A stretch of DNA of 11,783 bases from an uncultured Finegoldia sp. (GTDB lineage Bacteria; Bacillota; Clostridia; Tissierellales; Peptoniphilaceae). The notes below the pieces were generated by a model. The model worked only from the letters and a program-made list of their open reading frames with translations. It searched no databases and was not told the origin of the DNA. The stretch is from contig NZ_CAMXVC010000041.1 in the NCBI RefSeq assembly GCF_947252345.1, positions 1-11,783 of the forward strand. Reading direction: 5' to 3'. Positions within the stretch are counted from its first letter, which is position 1; every line of letters begins with the position of its first letter. The position numbers and the translations under genes were made by a program. This document shows positions 1 to 6,931 of the stretch, one piece after another.

Positions 1-48
1 TACACCCATAAGGTTTCGTCGGCAGCGTCAGATGTGTATAAGAGACAG
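1..48 (+). other. Illumina Nextera (P5 side) adapter, artificial sequence
   Basis: This stretch is not genomic. Bases 16-29 (TCGTCGGCAGCGTC) and 30-48 (AGATGTGTATAAGAGACAG) together are the Nextera read-1 transposase adapter, whose last 19 bases are the Tn5 mosaic end. Bases 1-5 (tacac) match the end of the P5 primer, leaving bases 6-15 (ccataaggtt) as a 10-nt i5 index. Genomic sequence starts at base 49. The match is to a sequence I know well and is exact over 33 bases. Confidence 0.98.
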
Positions 49-106
49 ATCCCAAATTGACTAATGAGTCAACGTCGTTATTGTTGGCAATTCTAACTTC
101 TATCAT
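49..106 (-). CDS. Probable GNAT-family N-acetyltransferase, N-terminal fragment
   Basis: Nineteen codons can be read from an ATG at 106-104: MIEVRIANNNDVDSLVNLG. This resembles the first beta strand and start of helix 1 of GNAT acetyltransferases, which transfer acetyl from acetyl-CoA to an amine; such proteins often begin with M-I-x-[IV]-R-x-A-x-x-x-D. An AAGAGGT ribosome-binding site lies about 5 nt upstream, inside the end of the rluB-type gene, which it overlaps by 14 bp. The rest is lost at the contig end. The frame runs on without a stop into the adapter, giving the artificial tail SVSYTHLTLPT, so a gene caller would report a hybrid. That a gene starts here is fairly well supported by the site, overlap and strand. 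The family call rests on only 19 residues. Confidence 0.5.
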
Positions 107-809
107 CACAACCTCTTATTAAATTTAGTTCATTACTTGTAAGATAAGTATACTTTCCTTCTTTTAAATTTCTTGGCATTCTATAATTACCAATTTGGAC
201 TCTTCTCAAATCAATTACCGGATGGTTTATACTTTCAAACATTTTTCTAATTTGTCTATTTCTTCCTTCGAAAATAGTTACCATAAATTTTGTGTTATTG
301 CCTATATTGTTCATAAATTTTATAATAGACTTTTTTAATTTATAATTATCAATTATAATGCCATTTGATATTTTTAAAATTTCTTCTTTTTTGGGTCTAC
401 CTTGTACAGTTACTTCATATATTTTCTTGTGATAAAATTTTGGATGAGTCAATTCGTAAGTAAACCGACCATCATTGGTCAAAATAATTAATCCACGAGA
501 AGCTTTATCCAATCTTCCAACAGGGTATAACCTTGTATCTGAGTCAATTAGGTCAATTATTTTTTTTTCTGCATATTTGTCTTTTACTGTACATGTATAC
601 CCAGCAGGCTTATTCATCGCGATATATAATTTACTATTATCTATTTCAATTTTTTCATCATTGATTCTAATAATGTCGCCTTTTTTTACTTGATATGAAA
701 AATCTTTAAGAACTTTATTATTCACAAAAACTTTTGAATTTTTTATAAAATCATCTGCTTTTCGTCTTGAACAATATCCGCTTTCAGCAATAAACTTATT
801 TATCCTCAT
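93..809 (-). CDS. rluB: rRNA pseudouridine synthase, RsuA/RluB/RluE/RluF family
   Basis: This enzyme isomerises a specific uridine in ribosomal RNA to pseudouridine; RluB in other bacteria acts on 23S rRNA. The 238-residue protein has an N-terminal S4 RNA-binding domain (about residues 1-50, with the SRRKA motif at 14-18). The synthase domain follows: NKPAG at 66-70, the catalytic motif GRLDKASRGL at 98-107 with Asp101 as the likely nucleophile, EGRNRQIRKM at 181-190 and LRRVQIG at 201-207. Length is normal for the family. The ATG at 809 overlaps the end of scpB by 14 bp, and an AAGGA site lies upstream within scpB, suggesting translational coupling. In B. subtilis, rluB also lies near scpAB. 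The exact target (RluB rather than RsuA-like) is inferred from context. An A9 run lies in the coding strand (560-568). Confidence 0.9.
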   Translation of the reverse strand: MRINKFIAESGYCSRRKADDFIKNSKVFVNNKVLKDFSYQVKKGDIIRINDEKIEIDNSKLYIAMNKPAGYTCTVKDKYAEKKIIDLIDSDTRLYPVGRLDKASRGLIILTNDGRFTYELTHPKFYHKKIYEVTVQGRPKKEEILKISNGIIIDNYKLKKSIIKFMNNIGNNTKFMVTIFEGRNRQIRKMFESINHPVIDLRRVQIGNYRMPRNLKEGKYTYLTSNELNLIRGCDDRS

Positions 810-1344
810 TTTCTCTTTCCTTAATTAATTTTTCAATCTCATTTAATTTTGGTAATTCATTAATAGAGTTAATATTAAAATAATATAGAAACTCATCGGT
901 AGTGCCGAACAAGATAGGCTTTCCAATTTTATCCAGTCTTCCAACTTCCTTTATCAAATTCTTTTTGATAAGTGTATCTATTGAGGAACTAGATTTTACA
1001 CCTCTAATCTCATCTATCTCTATTCTAGTTATTGGTTGTTTATATGCAATAATAGACAATACTTCCATAGTTGTATTAGTGAGTTTAGTGTTTTTGTTTT
1101 TGGTAAAAATTTCTTTTAAAAATTCATGATAGTCCTTTTTTGTTTGGATTTGATAATTATCATTGACACATCTTATTTCTAAAGATGTATTTCTAAACTC
1201 GTATTCTTTAGTGAGGTCATTGAGCAATTTTCTTGTATCTTTCTTGTTTAATTTAATGGCTTCAGAAATTGAAGATAAATCCAACGGTTCTCCCCACAAA
1301 AAAAGTAATGATTCTATTTTGTTGCGTAAAATTTTATCTTCCAT
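796..1344 (-). CDS. scpB: SMC-ScpAB condensin subunit ScpB
   Basis: ScpB is the winged-helix dimer that binds ScpA and helps close the SMC ring in chromosome organisation and segregation. From this start the protein has 182 residues, normal for ScpB. Recognisable parts are the N-terminal winged helix (KIESLLFLWGEPL) and the conserved central block TMEVLSIIAYKQPITR followed by IDEIRGV, then the stretch LIKEVGRLDKIGKP and FGTTDEFLYYF. I place the start at the ATG at 1344, because the GAGG site at 1353-1350 sits 5 nt before it. The alternative GTG at 1350 (two residues longer, overlapping the scpA stop) would overlap that same site. The ATG lies 2 bp after the scpA stop codon, so the two partners are probably translated in a coupled, near-equal way. 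Confidence 0.93.
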   Translation of the reverse strand: MEDKILRNKIESLLFLWGEPLDLSSISEAIKLNKKDTRKLLNDLTKEYEFRNTSLEIRCVNDNYQIQTKKDYHEFLKEIFTKNKNTKLTNTTMEVLSIIAYKQPITRIEIDEIRGVKSSSSIDTLIKKNLIKEVGRLDKIGKPILFGTTDEFLYYFNINSINELPKLNEIEKLIKERENEDK

Positions 1345-1346
1345 AT

Positions 1347-2054
1347 TCACCTCAATGATATTTCAATATCTTTATCATCTTTTATAATTTTCAAAACATT
1401 AGATTTTAATAATTCCAAAATGGCTAAAAATACAGATATAACTTCTTTTCTATTTGTTTTTTTTGATAAAAAATAAGAAAAAGAGTATCTTTTGTTTTTT
1501 TCAATCTTCCACAATATGTCTTCTATACAATCCTCAATTTTATATTCTTCTGCTTCAATAATTTCAGTTTCTTCAATTTTTATATTAGTGTTGACCTTGC
1601 TCAGTAATTCAATCACAGTTTTAGATAGTAAGTTAATATCTGGAAGAATAAGATTTTCAGTTTCAGATTGAAAAAAGGTTAGATCTTCTTTCATTTTTCT
1701 GAAATGCTTGGATGAAATTTCTTCTAAAGTTGATAATTGTTTTGAAATCTCTTTAAATTTTTTATACTCAATCAACCTTTGCTTTATGATTTCCTCATCA
1801 ATTGTATCATCTTGTGCAAAATCATTTTTAGGTAATAACTTTTTGGACTTTATATATAATAAAGTAGAAGCCAAGTAAATGAAATCAGTCAAATCTTTTG
1901 TTGAATGATTTTTCAAATTCTCAACTTCTTCAATAAACTTATTTGTTATTTTTGATAAATCTAAATTTTCGATGTCAATTTTTTCTTTTTCAACCAAATT
2001 TAATAGTAAATCCATTGGTCCATTAAATTCGTTAATTTCAACTAATAAACTCAT
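1347..2054 (-). CDS. scpA: SMC-ScpAB condensin subunit ScpA (kleisin)
   Basis: ScpA is the kleisin that bridges the two SMC heads and recruits ScpB. The 235-residue protein shows the diagnostic N-terminal motif FNGPMDLLLNLVEKEKIDI (residues 10-28), then the helical N-domain (LTDFIYLASTLLYIKSKKLL, about 55-74) that in known kleisins contacts the SMC neck. A charged, glutamate/lysine-rich linker with coiled-coil character covers about 85-160. The C-terminal winged helix (about 175-235) would bind the cap face of the SMC head. The start ATG overlaps the stop of the upstream M50 protease gene by 4 bp (ATGA). Its partner scpB begins directly after its stop, and smc lies at the far right of this window on the same strand. 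Confidence 0.94.
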   Translation of the reverse strand: MSLLVEINEFNGPMDLLLNLVEKEKIDIENLDLSKITNKFIEEVENLKNHSTKDLTDFIYLASTLLYIKSKKLLPKNDFAQDDTIDEEIIKQRLIEYKKFKEISKQLSTLEEISSKHFRKMKEDLTFFQSETENLILPDINLLSKTVIELLSKVNTNIKIEETEIIEAEEYKIEDCIEDILWKIEKNKRYSFSYFLSKKTNRKEVISVFLAILELLKSNVLKIIKDDKDIEISLR

Positions 2055-2659
2055 ATTACCATCGCTAGTCCAATAAAAAAATTAATTATAAAAGAAGTTA
2101 TAGGAGTTAAAACCTTGCTCAATACGCCAGAAAAAATCAACAATAATAATATAATATAAGTGTATTTTTCATATTTAGCCATAAAATCCAAAAATTTTCC
2201 TGGAAAAAAAGCGGTAACGACTTTTGAACCATCTAATGGTGGAACAGGAATTAAATTAAATACCGCAAAATATACATTATAAACAATAAATAGGCTAAAA
2301 ATTTCTGATAAAATTTGATTGCTTGTAGAAAATTTTACATAAATAATTGAAAAAAATAGTCCAATTAAAAGATTCATAACTACGCCAGCTATTGATACCA
2401 AAAACATACCTAAATGTCTATTCCTGAATTTGTAGGAATTAATTGGCACTGGTTTGGCCCATCCAAATTTAAATAATATCAAACTAATTGCTCCTATTGG
2501 GTCAATATGGTCAATAGGGTTAAAACTCAACCTTCCCATATTTTTTGCTGTATCATCACCCATCCAATAAGCAACATATCCATGAGCAAGTTCATGAAGA
2601 ACAATTGTTGGTAATAAAACTAATATTATAATTATATAATGATTAATTGTTTCTAACAT
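2051..2659 (-). CDS. Site-2 protease family (M50) membrane zinc metalloprotease
   Basis: This is an intramembrane metalloprotease-type protein of 202 residues, the short form common in Bacillota, without a PDZ domain. The zinc-binding HELAH motif is at residues 22-26, at the end of the first membrane segment. The second conserved motif, NLIPVPPLDGSK at 135-146, carries the third zinc ligand, Asp143. Hydrophobic segments at about 6-24, 84-108, 119-140, 166-182 and 185-202 indicate a polytopic membrane protein. All catalytic residues are present, so it should be active; the substrate is unknown. In this family, related proteins cleave anti-sigma factors or remnant signal peptides, but nothing here points to either. 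The ATG overlaps the end of the Nudix gene by 17 bp. Placement directly before scpA is a frequent neighbourhood in Bacillota (from memory). Confidence 0.9.
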   Translation of the reverse strand: MLETINHYIIIILVLLPTIVLHELAHGYVAYWMGDDTAKNMGRLSFNPIDHIDPIGAISLILFKFGWAKPVPINSYKFRNRHLGMFLVSIAGVVMNLLIGLFFSIIYVKFSTSNQILSEIFSLFIVYNVYFAVFNLIPVPPLDGSKVVTAFFPGKFLDFMAKYEKYTYIILLLLIFSGVLSKVLTPITSFIINFFIGLAMVI

Positions 2660-3188
2660 TGTCCCAATTCCTTAAAATATATAAAATACCCATTATAGTC
2701 TTACCATCAATTATTATTCCATCTTCAATCATTTGGATTAATTTTTCCATTTCTATTAATTCAATATTCAAAAATTCATCATCATCAGCTTCTAATTCAT
2801 CTTTAAATAGGTCCTCTGCTAAGAAAAAGCTAACTTTTTCATTGGTAAATCCAGGAGAAGAATAAGCGTCAAATAAATAAGTCAATTTCTTACAATTGAA
2901 TCCAATTTCTTCTCTCATTTCTCTTATTGCTGCTTCTTTTGGTGTTTCATTGTGCTCAATTAACCCTGCAGGTAATTCTAATAATTTTTCATCTACAGCC
3001 TTTCTAAACTGCTTTACGAAATATAATTTATCTTTATTTATTGCAATAATACAAACAGCTTTTGAATGTTCAACAATTTCTCTTTTTGAATATTTTCTAT
3101 TTGGAAGTTCAACAGTATCTAATCTTAAGTTTAATATTCTTCCTTCATAAATCATTTCTGATTTTATTGTTTTTTCATCGTAAACCAT
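2643..3188 (-). CDS. nudF: Nudix hydrolase, ADP-ribose pyrophosphatase type
   Basis: It is predicted to hydrolyse ADP-ribose to AMP and ribose 5-phosphate in the cytosol. The complete Nudix box is visible: G75, E81, R89-E90, E93-E94 and G96, within GLIEHNETPKEAAIREMREE onwards. A proline at 112 (SSPGFTNEK), about 15 residues after the box, is the feature that usually separates ADP-ribose pyrophosphatases from other Nudix enzymes. The N-terminal strand-rich part (1-50) fits the dimerisation region of NudF enzymes. Length (181 aa) is typical. The ATG follows an AGGAG site 8 nt upstream, located at the end of recN; the two genes are 4 bp apart. Some uncertainty remains over the real substrate, since Nudix specificity is hard to read from sequence. 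Confidence 0.88.
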   Translation of the reverse strand: MVYDEKTIKSEMIYEGRILNLRLDTVELPNRKYSKREIVEHSKAVCIIAINKDKLYFVKQFRKAVDEKLLELPAGLIEHNETPKEAAIREMREEIGFNCKKLTYLFDAYSSPGFTNEKVSFFLAEDLFKDELEADDDEFLNIELIEMEKLIQMIEDGIIIDGKTIMGILYILRNWDNVRNN

Positions 3189-3192
3189 ATAA

Positions 3193-4890
3193 CTATCTCC
3201 TATTAATTTTTAACTCATCTGCCTGATTAATCATAAGTCTAGCTTGCTTTATTGTTGTTTCTGTTATGTTAATTCCACCTATTAACCTAGAAATTTCATT
3301 CACTTTTTCTTCAGTATTTAATACTTTTAATATTGATTTTGTTTCATCGTTTATATCAATTTTTTCAATCAAGATGTGATTATCGCTCAAAGACGCGATT
3401 TGTGGCAAATGACTAATAGAAATAACTTGTTTATTACTTGATAAATCTATAAGTTTTTGTCCAACTACTAATGCTGTCCTACCGCTTATCCCGGTATCTA
3501 TCTCGTCAAAAATCAAAGTATCAATATCTTCGAAATCAGAAATTACAGATTTGAATCCAAGCATTACACGAGAAATTTCTCCTCCTGATGCTATTGTACT
3601 CAAAGGTTTAAAATCCTGACCTAAATTTGTTTTGATAAGAAAATCTAATTCATCATAACCATTTTCGTTAAATTCAGTCATTTTTGCAAAATGAACCTTA
3701 AAATCAGCATGTTTAATATTTAAATCGATTAAATTTTTCACAATTAATTGTTCTAATTTTTCTACTGTCTTTATTCTAAAAAAATGAAGTTCATCAGATA
3801 ATTTTAAGCCCTCAAGCTTTTTGTTTTCAATCAAACTTTTGTATCTACTTTTATTATCTGAAATTTCATTTAGCTCTTCAACTCTTTTTTGTAAGTTCTT
3901 TCTAAATGCAATTATATCATCAATAGATTTACCATATTTTCTTTTTAAATTTGTCAGTATATTTATTTTATTTTCTAATTCATTTAATTGAAACTCATCT
4001 TGATAGATGTTTGAAGCATACGAACTAATCCTAGAAAACAAATCATCCATATCATAATAAATTTTCTCTACATCATTTTTTAATGTTTTAACTTCGCCAT
4101 CAAATTCTTCTATCGCATTTATTTTACTGATAATTAAATTAAACATTGAGTTGATGTCATTTTGATTGTAACTATCATCTGAGTATAACAATAAAACTTC
4201 ATTTAAATTATTTTTGATTAAATTAACATTTGAAAGTTTATTGTATTCATTTTCCAATGATTCTTCGTCAATATTTTCCAAATCTATTTGTGACATCTCA
4301 TCTAATTGGTAATTTATAATATCTAATTGTCTGTCCCTCTCTTCATTAGAAATATTAAAACTTTTATAAAATTTCTTGTAGGAAGATATATCTTCGATTA
4401 TTTTTTTTAATTTACGTTTGATTTCATTAGATTTATCTTTGTTGAATGAATCTATCAAATCAAGATAAAAATCTTTGTTTAAAAGTGATTGAGTGCCATT
4501 TTGACCATGAATATCTACTAATTTTGCCATCAATAATTTGAGCGTAGATAACGTGATGGACCTATTATTAAGCTTATTAATGCTTTTAAGATTTGAATCT
4601 ACAATTCTTGAAATAATAATAGTTCCATCCTCTACATCATATCCTAGCTCCTGAATGTTTTTTATTTTAACTGGGTCAGTAATTATAAATGTAGCTTCAA
4701 CAATAGTTTTTCTTGACATATCTCTGATAAAACTTTTGTCAAATCTTTTGCCCAATAATAGCTCAAATGCTTCGATTAAAATTGATTTTCCAGAACCAGT
4801 CTCACCAGTTATAATATTTAGACCTTTTGTGAAATCTACGTTAATTTTATCGATTATAGCAAAATTTTCTATATAAAGAGAGTTTAACAT
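3193..4890 (-). CDS. recN: DNA repair protein RecN (SMC-like ATPase)
   Basis: RecN is an SMC-family ATPase recruited to double-strand breaks, where it holds DNA ends and sister chromatids during RecA-dependent repair. The 565-residue protein is full length for the family. The N-terminal half of the head carries Walker A GETGSGKS at 29-36 and the Q-loop DIHGQNGTQ at 126-134. A short antiparallel coiled coil spans about 150-400. The C-terminal half of the head has the ABC signature ASGGE at 434-438, Walker B TLIFDEIDTGISG at 458-470 and the switch histidine at 494 (SISHLPQIA). The ATG at 4890 is 4 bp after argR, with an AGGT site that overlaps the argR stop. argR next to recN is the usual order in Bacillota. 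Confidence 0.96.
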   Translation of the reverse strand: MLNSLYIENFAIIDKINVDFTKGLNIITGETGSGKSILIEAFELLLGKRFDKSFIRDMSRKTIVEATFIITDPVKIKNIQELGYDVEDGTIIISRIVDSNLKSINKLNNRSITLSTLKLLMAKLVDIHGQNGTQSLLNKDFYLDLIDSFNKDKSNEIKRKLKKIIEDISSYKKFYKSFNISNEERDRQLDIINYQLDEMSQIDLENIDEESLENEYNKLSNVNLIKNNLNEVLLLYSDDSYNQNDINSMFNLIISKINAIEEFDGEVKTLKNDVEKIYYDMDDLFSRISSYASNIYQDEFQLNELENKINILTNLKRKYGKSIDDIIAFRKNLQKRVEELNEISDNKSRYKSLIENKKLEGLKLSDELHFFRIKTVEKLEQLIVKNLIDLNIKHADFKVHFAKMTEFNENGYDELDFLIKTNLGQDFKPLSTIASGGEISRVMLGFKSVISDFEDIDTLIFDEIDTGISGRTALVVGQKLIDLSSNKQVISISHLPQIASLSDNHILIEKIDINDETKSILKVLNTEEKVNEISRLIGGINITETTIKQARLMINQADELKINRR

Positions 4891-4894
4891 TTTT

Positions 4895-5347
4895 TTACCT
4901 AATTATTGCTTTTATTTCTGAAACCAATTTATCTAAACCAGATTTATCTTCAACAGTTATATAAATAGTGTCGTTGCCTGTTAAAATCCCAGCTATATTT
5001 TCTAATTTAGCATTTGTTATAGCCATTCCTGAAACAGTAGCAGTGTGCGAAATAGTTTTGATTATAACCATATCCTCGTTGTGTTTTATTGTCAATACAG
5101 ATGATCTGAATATTTTATCCAATCTCTCATTTAACGAATCATGCACAGTATCTATAATTGCGTAGTGATACTCCCCTTCTCTTGTTTGAACTTTTGAAAT
5201 TCTCAATTCCTTAATATCTCTGGAAATTGTTGCCTGAGTAGCTCTAACACCATGAGCTTCCAAATAGTCAGATAATTCCTCTTGAGTTCTTATTTCATTT
5301 TCTTCTATAAGATCTAATATCAATCTTTGTCGTGTGTATTTTTTCAT
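4895..5347 (-). CDS. argR: ArgR/AhrC-family transcriptional regulator with altered effector pocket
   Basis: ArgR-family proteins form hexamers that bind ARG-box operators, normally with arginine as co-repressor. The 150-residue protein has the full two-domain layout. The N-terminal winged helix (about 1-70) has the recognition-helix sequence TQATISRDIKELRISKV at 37-53. The C-terminal oligomerisation domain (about 80-150) contains MVIIKTISHTA and ILTGNDTIYIT. The DNA-binding part is well conserved, but the arginine-binding positions are not: the usual PGNAQ, D and GDDT residues read SHTAT, T111 and GNDT (N125). It may not respond to arginine. The ATG at 5347 has a GAGG site overlapping the tlyA stop, with a 4-bp gap. 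No arginine genes are in the window, so the targets are unknown. The family call is secure; the gene symbol reflects position and family, not proven effector. Confidence 0.9.
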   Translation of the reverse strand: MKKYTRQRLILDLIEENEIRTQEELSDYLEAHGVRATQATISRDIKELRISKVQTREGEYHYAIIDTVHDSLNERLDKIFRSSVLTIKHNEDMVIIKTISHTATVSGMAITNAKLENIAGILTGNDTIYITVEDKSGLDKLVSEIKAIIR

Positions 5348-5351
5348 ATTT

Positions 5352-6110
5352 CTACCTCAAATTATTAAATGCTGAGTCAACAACATTTCTGAAATTTATA
5401 TCTTTGTTATCTGATTTAGTAATATGGATTAAATATTCTATATTTCCGCTTTTCCCTTTTATCGGACTAAAGGTAATTTGAGAAATATAAAAACCAATTT
5501 TCATCAGATAATTATTAATATCATTTATTATGATTAAGTGTTCTTTTTTGTTTTTTATTATGTGATTTTTACTTTTTGTTTCAAACTGTGGTTTGATTAA
5601 AAAAATCATTTCACCATCTTTATTTAACATTTTAAAGGCATTCGGTAATATCAATTTAATTGAAATAAAAGAAACGTCACATACTATTAAGTCAAATTTT
5701 GGGAAATTTTCAACGTCAATATAGCGAAAATTTGTATTTTCATATAGACGAACTCTATTGTCATTTCTTAATTCATCAACCATTTGATTGTCTCCAACGT
5801 CTATCGCGTAAACAATTTTAGCCCCATTTTCTAATAAAACTTGAGTAAATCCTCCTGTCGATGAACCTATATCTAAACAAATATCATTATTCAAAATTTC
5901 AAACTCTTGAAATGCCTTTAGTAGTTTGTACGCTCCTCTGCCAACATACTTATGATAATCTTTTATTTCTACTTCCGTAGTGCTGATATTTAAAGATGGC
6001 TTTGTCACAATCTTGTTTTTATAGAAGACTAATCCTTTCTCAATAAGTGATTTTGCCTTGTTTCTGGAAGACACTATATTGTTTTGACAGAGATAAACAT
6101 CAATTCTCAT
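5352..6110 (-). CDS. tlyA: TlyA-family 2'-O-methyltransferase (S4 + FtsJ-like domains)
   Basis: Family members use S-adenosylmethionine to methylate ribose 2'-OH in rRNA; in mycobacteria TlyA acts on both 16S and 23S rRNA, and some members also have haemolysin reports. The 252-residue protein starts with an S4 RNA-binding domain (MRIDVYLCQNNIVSSRNKAK, 1-20, continuing to about 60). The linker motif GRGAYKL at 57-63 includes Lys62. The methyltransferase domain has SAM motif I LDIGSSTGGF at 79-88, CDVSFIS at 144-150 (Asp145), LIKPQFE at 171-177 (Lys173) and GNIEYL at 222-227 (Glu225). Together these form the K-D-K-E catalytic tetrad of 2'-O-methyltransferases. It begins 2 bp after ispA. In B. 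subtilis (yqxC) dxs lies between these two genes; here it is absent. Confidence 0.92.
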   Translation of the reverse strand: MRIDVYLCQNNIVSSRNKAKSLIEKGLVFYKNKIVTKPSLNISTTEVEIKDYHKYVGRGAYKLLKAFQEFEILNNDICLDIGSSTGGFTQVLLENGAKIVYAIDVGDNQMVDELRNDNRVRLYENTNFRYIDVENFPKFDLIVCDVSFISIKLILPNAFKMLNKDGEMIFLIKPQFETKSKNHIIKNKKEHLIIINDINNYLMKIGFYISQITFSPIKGKSGNIEYLIHITKSDNKDINFRNVVDSAFNNLR

Positions 6111-6112
6111 AA

Positions 6113-6931
6113 TTAATGTTCCCTTTTTAATAATTTATTTGTTAGTTCAATTAAGGAATCAGGCTTTTTAAATGTTCTTATACAATTGATAGCTTTTGTT
6201 GAATAAATTTTTGAATCATTAATAGATTTTTCTTTTCCAAAAATTGTTGCATAAGTTTTTTTGCCCATTTTGAAATCATTATCAAAATCCAACAAATCAT
6301 CAATTATTTGAAATGCCATTCCCAGATTAAAAGCATAATCTTCTAATTTTTTTATCTGAAATTCGTCTGCATTGCATAAAATTCCGGCACTTACTGTTGA
6401 GGCTTTCAACAAGCAACATGTCTTTTTATCATAAATTTCTATAATATTCTCTTCTGAAATATCATCGCTTATATCTAGCAATTGTCCTTTAATCATACCA
6501 TTGCACCCTGAACTTTTTGCAATATAATTTGCACTTTTTGCATCAGTTTTATTTTCTATTTCATCAGTAAGTATTTCAAATGCTGTGTTTAACAATGCAT
6601 CTCCAACAAGTACTGCAATGTCTTCTCCATACTTTTTATGCACAGTTAACTTTCCTCTTCTGTAGTCGTCATTATCCATGCATTCTAAATCATCATGAAC
6701 AAGAGAATAATTGTGAATGAGTTCAATAGCAGTAGCAAATTTAATAGATTTATCGTTAATGTTACCAAACATATTACAAGTCAATAAGAATAGAAGAGGT
6801 CTAATTCGTTTTGCCTCATTATTTACGATGGTATATTTTATGGCTTCTGAGATTTTATCATTCGAAAAATTTAATTTTCCTATGAAATTATTAATCGCAA
6901 GGACAATTTCTTTATTATTCATCATCATCAT
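6113..6931 (-). CDS. ispA: Polyprenyl diphosphate synthase, farnesyl diphosphate synthase type
   Basis: This enzyme condenses isopentenyl diphosphate with allylic diphosphates to make short-chain prenyl diphosphates. Numbering here is from the GTG at 6934, one residue upstream of the chosen start. The first aspartate-rich motif DDLECMDND (81-89, DDx4D form) is preceded by HNYSLVH, with a tyrosine 5 residues before the first Asp, as in bacterial farnesyl synthases. Also present are RRGKLTVH (92-99), GQLLDI (150-155), KT at 171-172, the second aspartate-rich motif DDLLD (212-216) and GKKTY (224-228). The start is ambiguous: one GTG (6934) and four tandem ATG codons (6931 to 6920) are in frame with no good ribosome-binding site. 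I use the first ATG. The gene overlaps xseB by up to 20 bp and is probably translated by reinitiation. Product chain length is inferred. Confidence 0.92.
   Translation of the reverse strand: MMMMNNKEIVLAINNFIGKLNFSNDKISEAIKYTIVNNEAKRIRPLLFLLTCNMFGNINDKSIKFATAIELIHNYSLVHDDLECMDNDDYRRGKLTVHKKYGEDIAVLVGDALLNTAFEILTDEIENKTDAKSANYIAKSSGCNGMIKGQLLDISDDISEENIIEIYDKKTCCLLKASTVSAGILCNADEFQIKKLEDYAFNLGMAFQIIDDLLDFDNDFKMGKKTYATIFGKEKSINDSKIYSTKAINCIRTFKKPDSLIELTNKLLKREH

Noticed and set aside
30..48. A 19-bp sequence at the left end with its inverted copy at 11737-11755, looking like transposon terminal inverted repeats around the whole window.
   Set aside because: It is the Tn5 mosaic end used in Nextera library preparation and is joined to index and flow-cell primer sequence at both ends. 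It is not a natural mobile element.
4895..5347. The argR-like gene as a decaying pseudogene, given its altered effector pocket.
   Set aside because: The frame is intact and full length, the DNA-binding helix is conserved and a ribosome-binding site is present. Changed specificity is more likely than decay.
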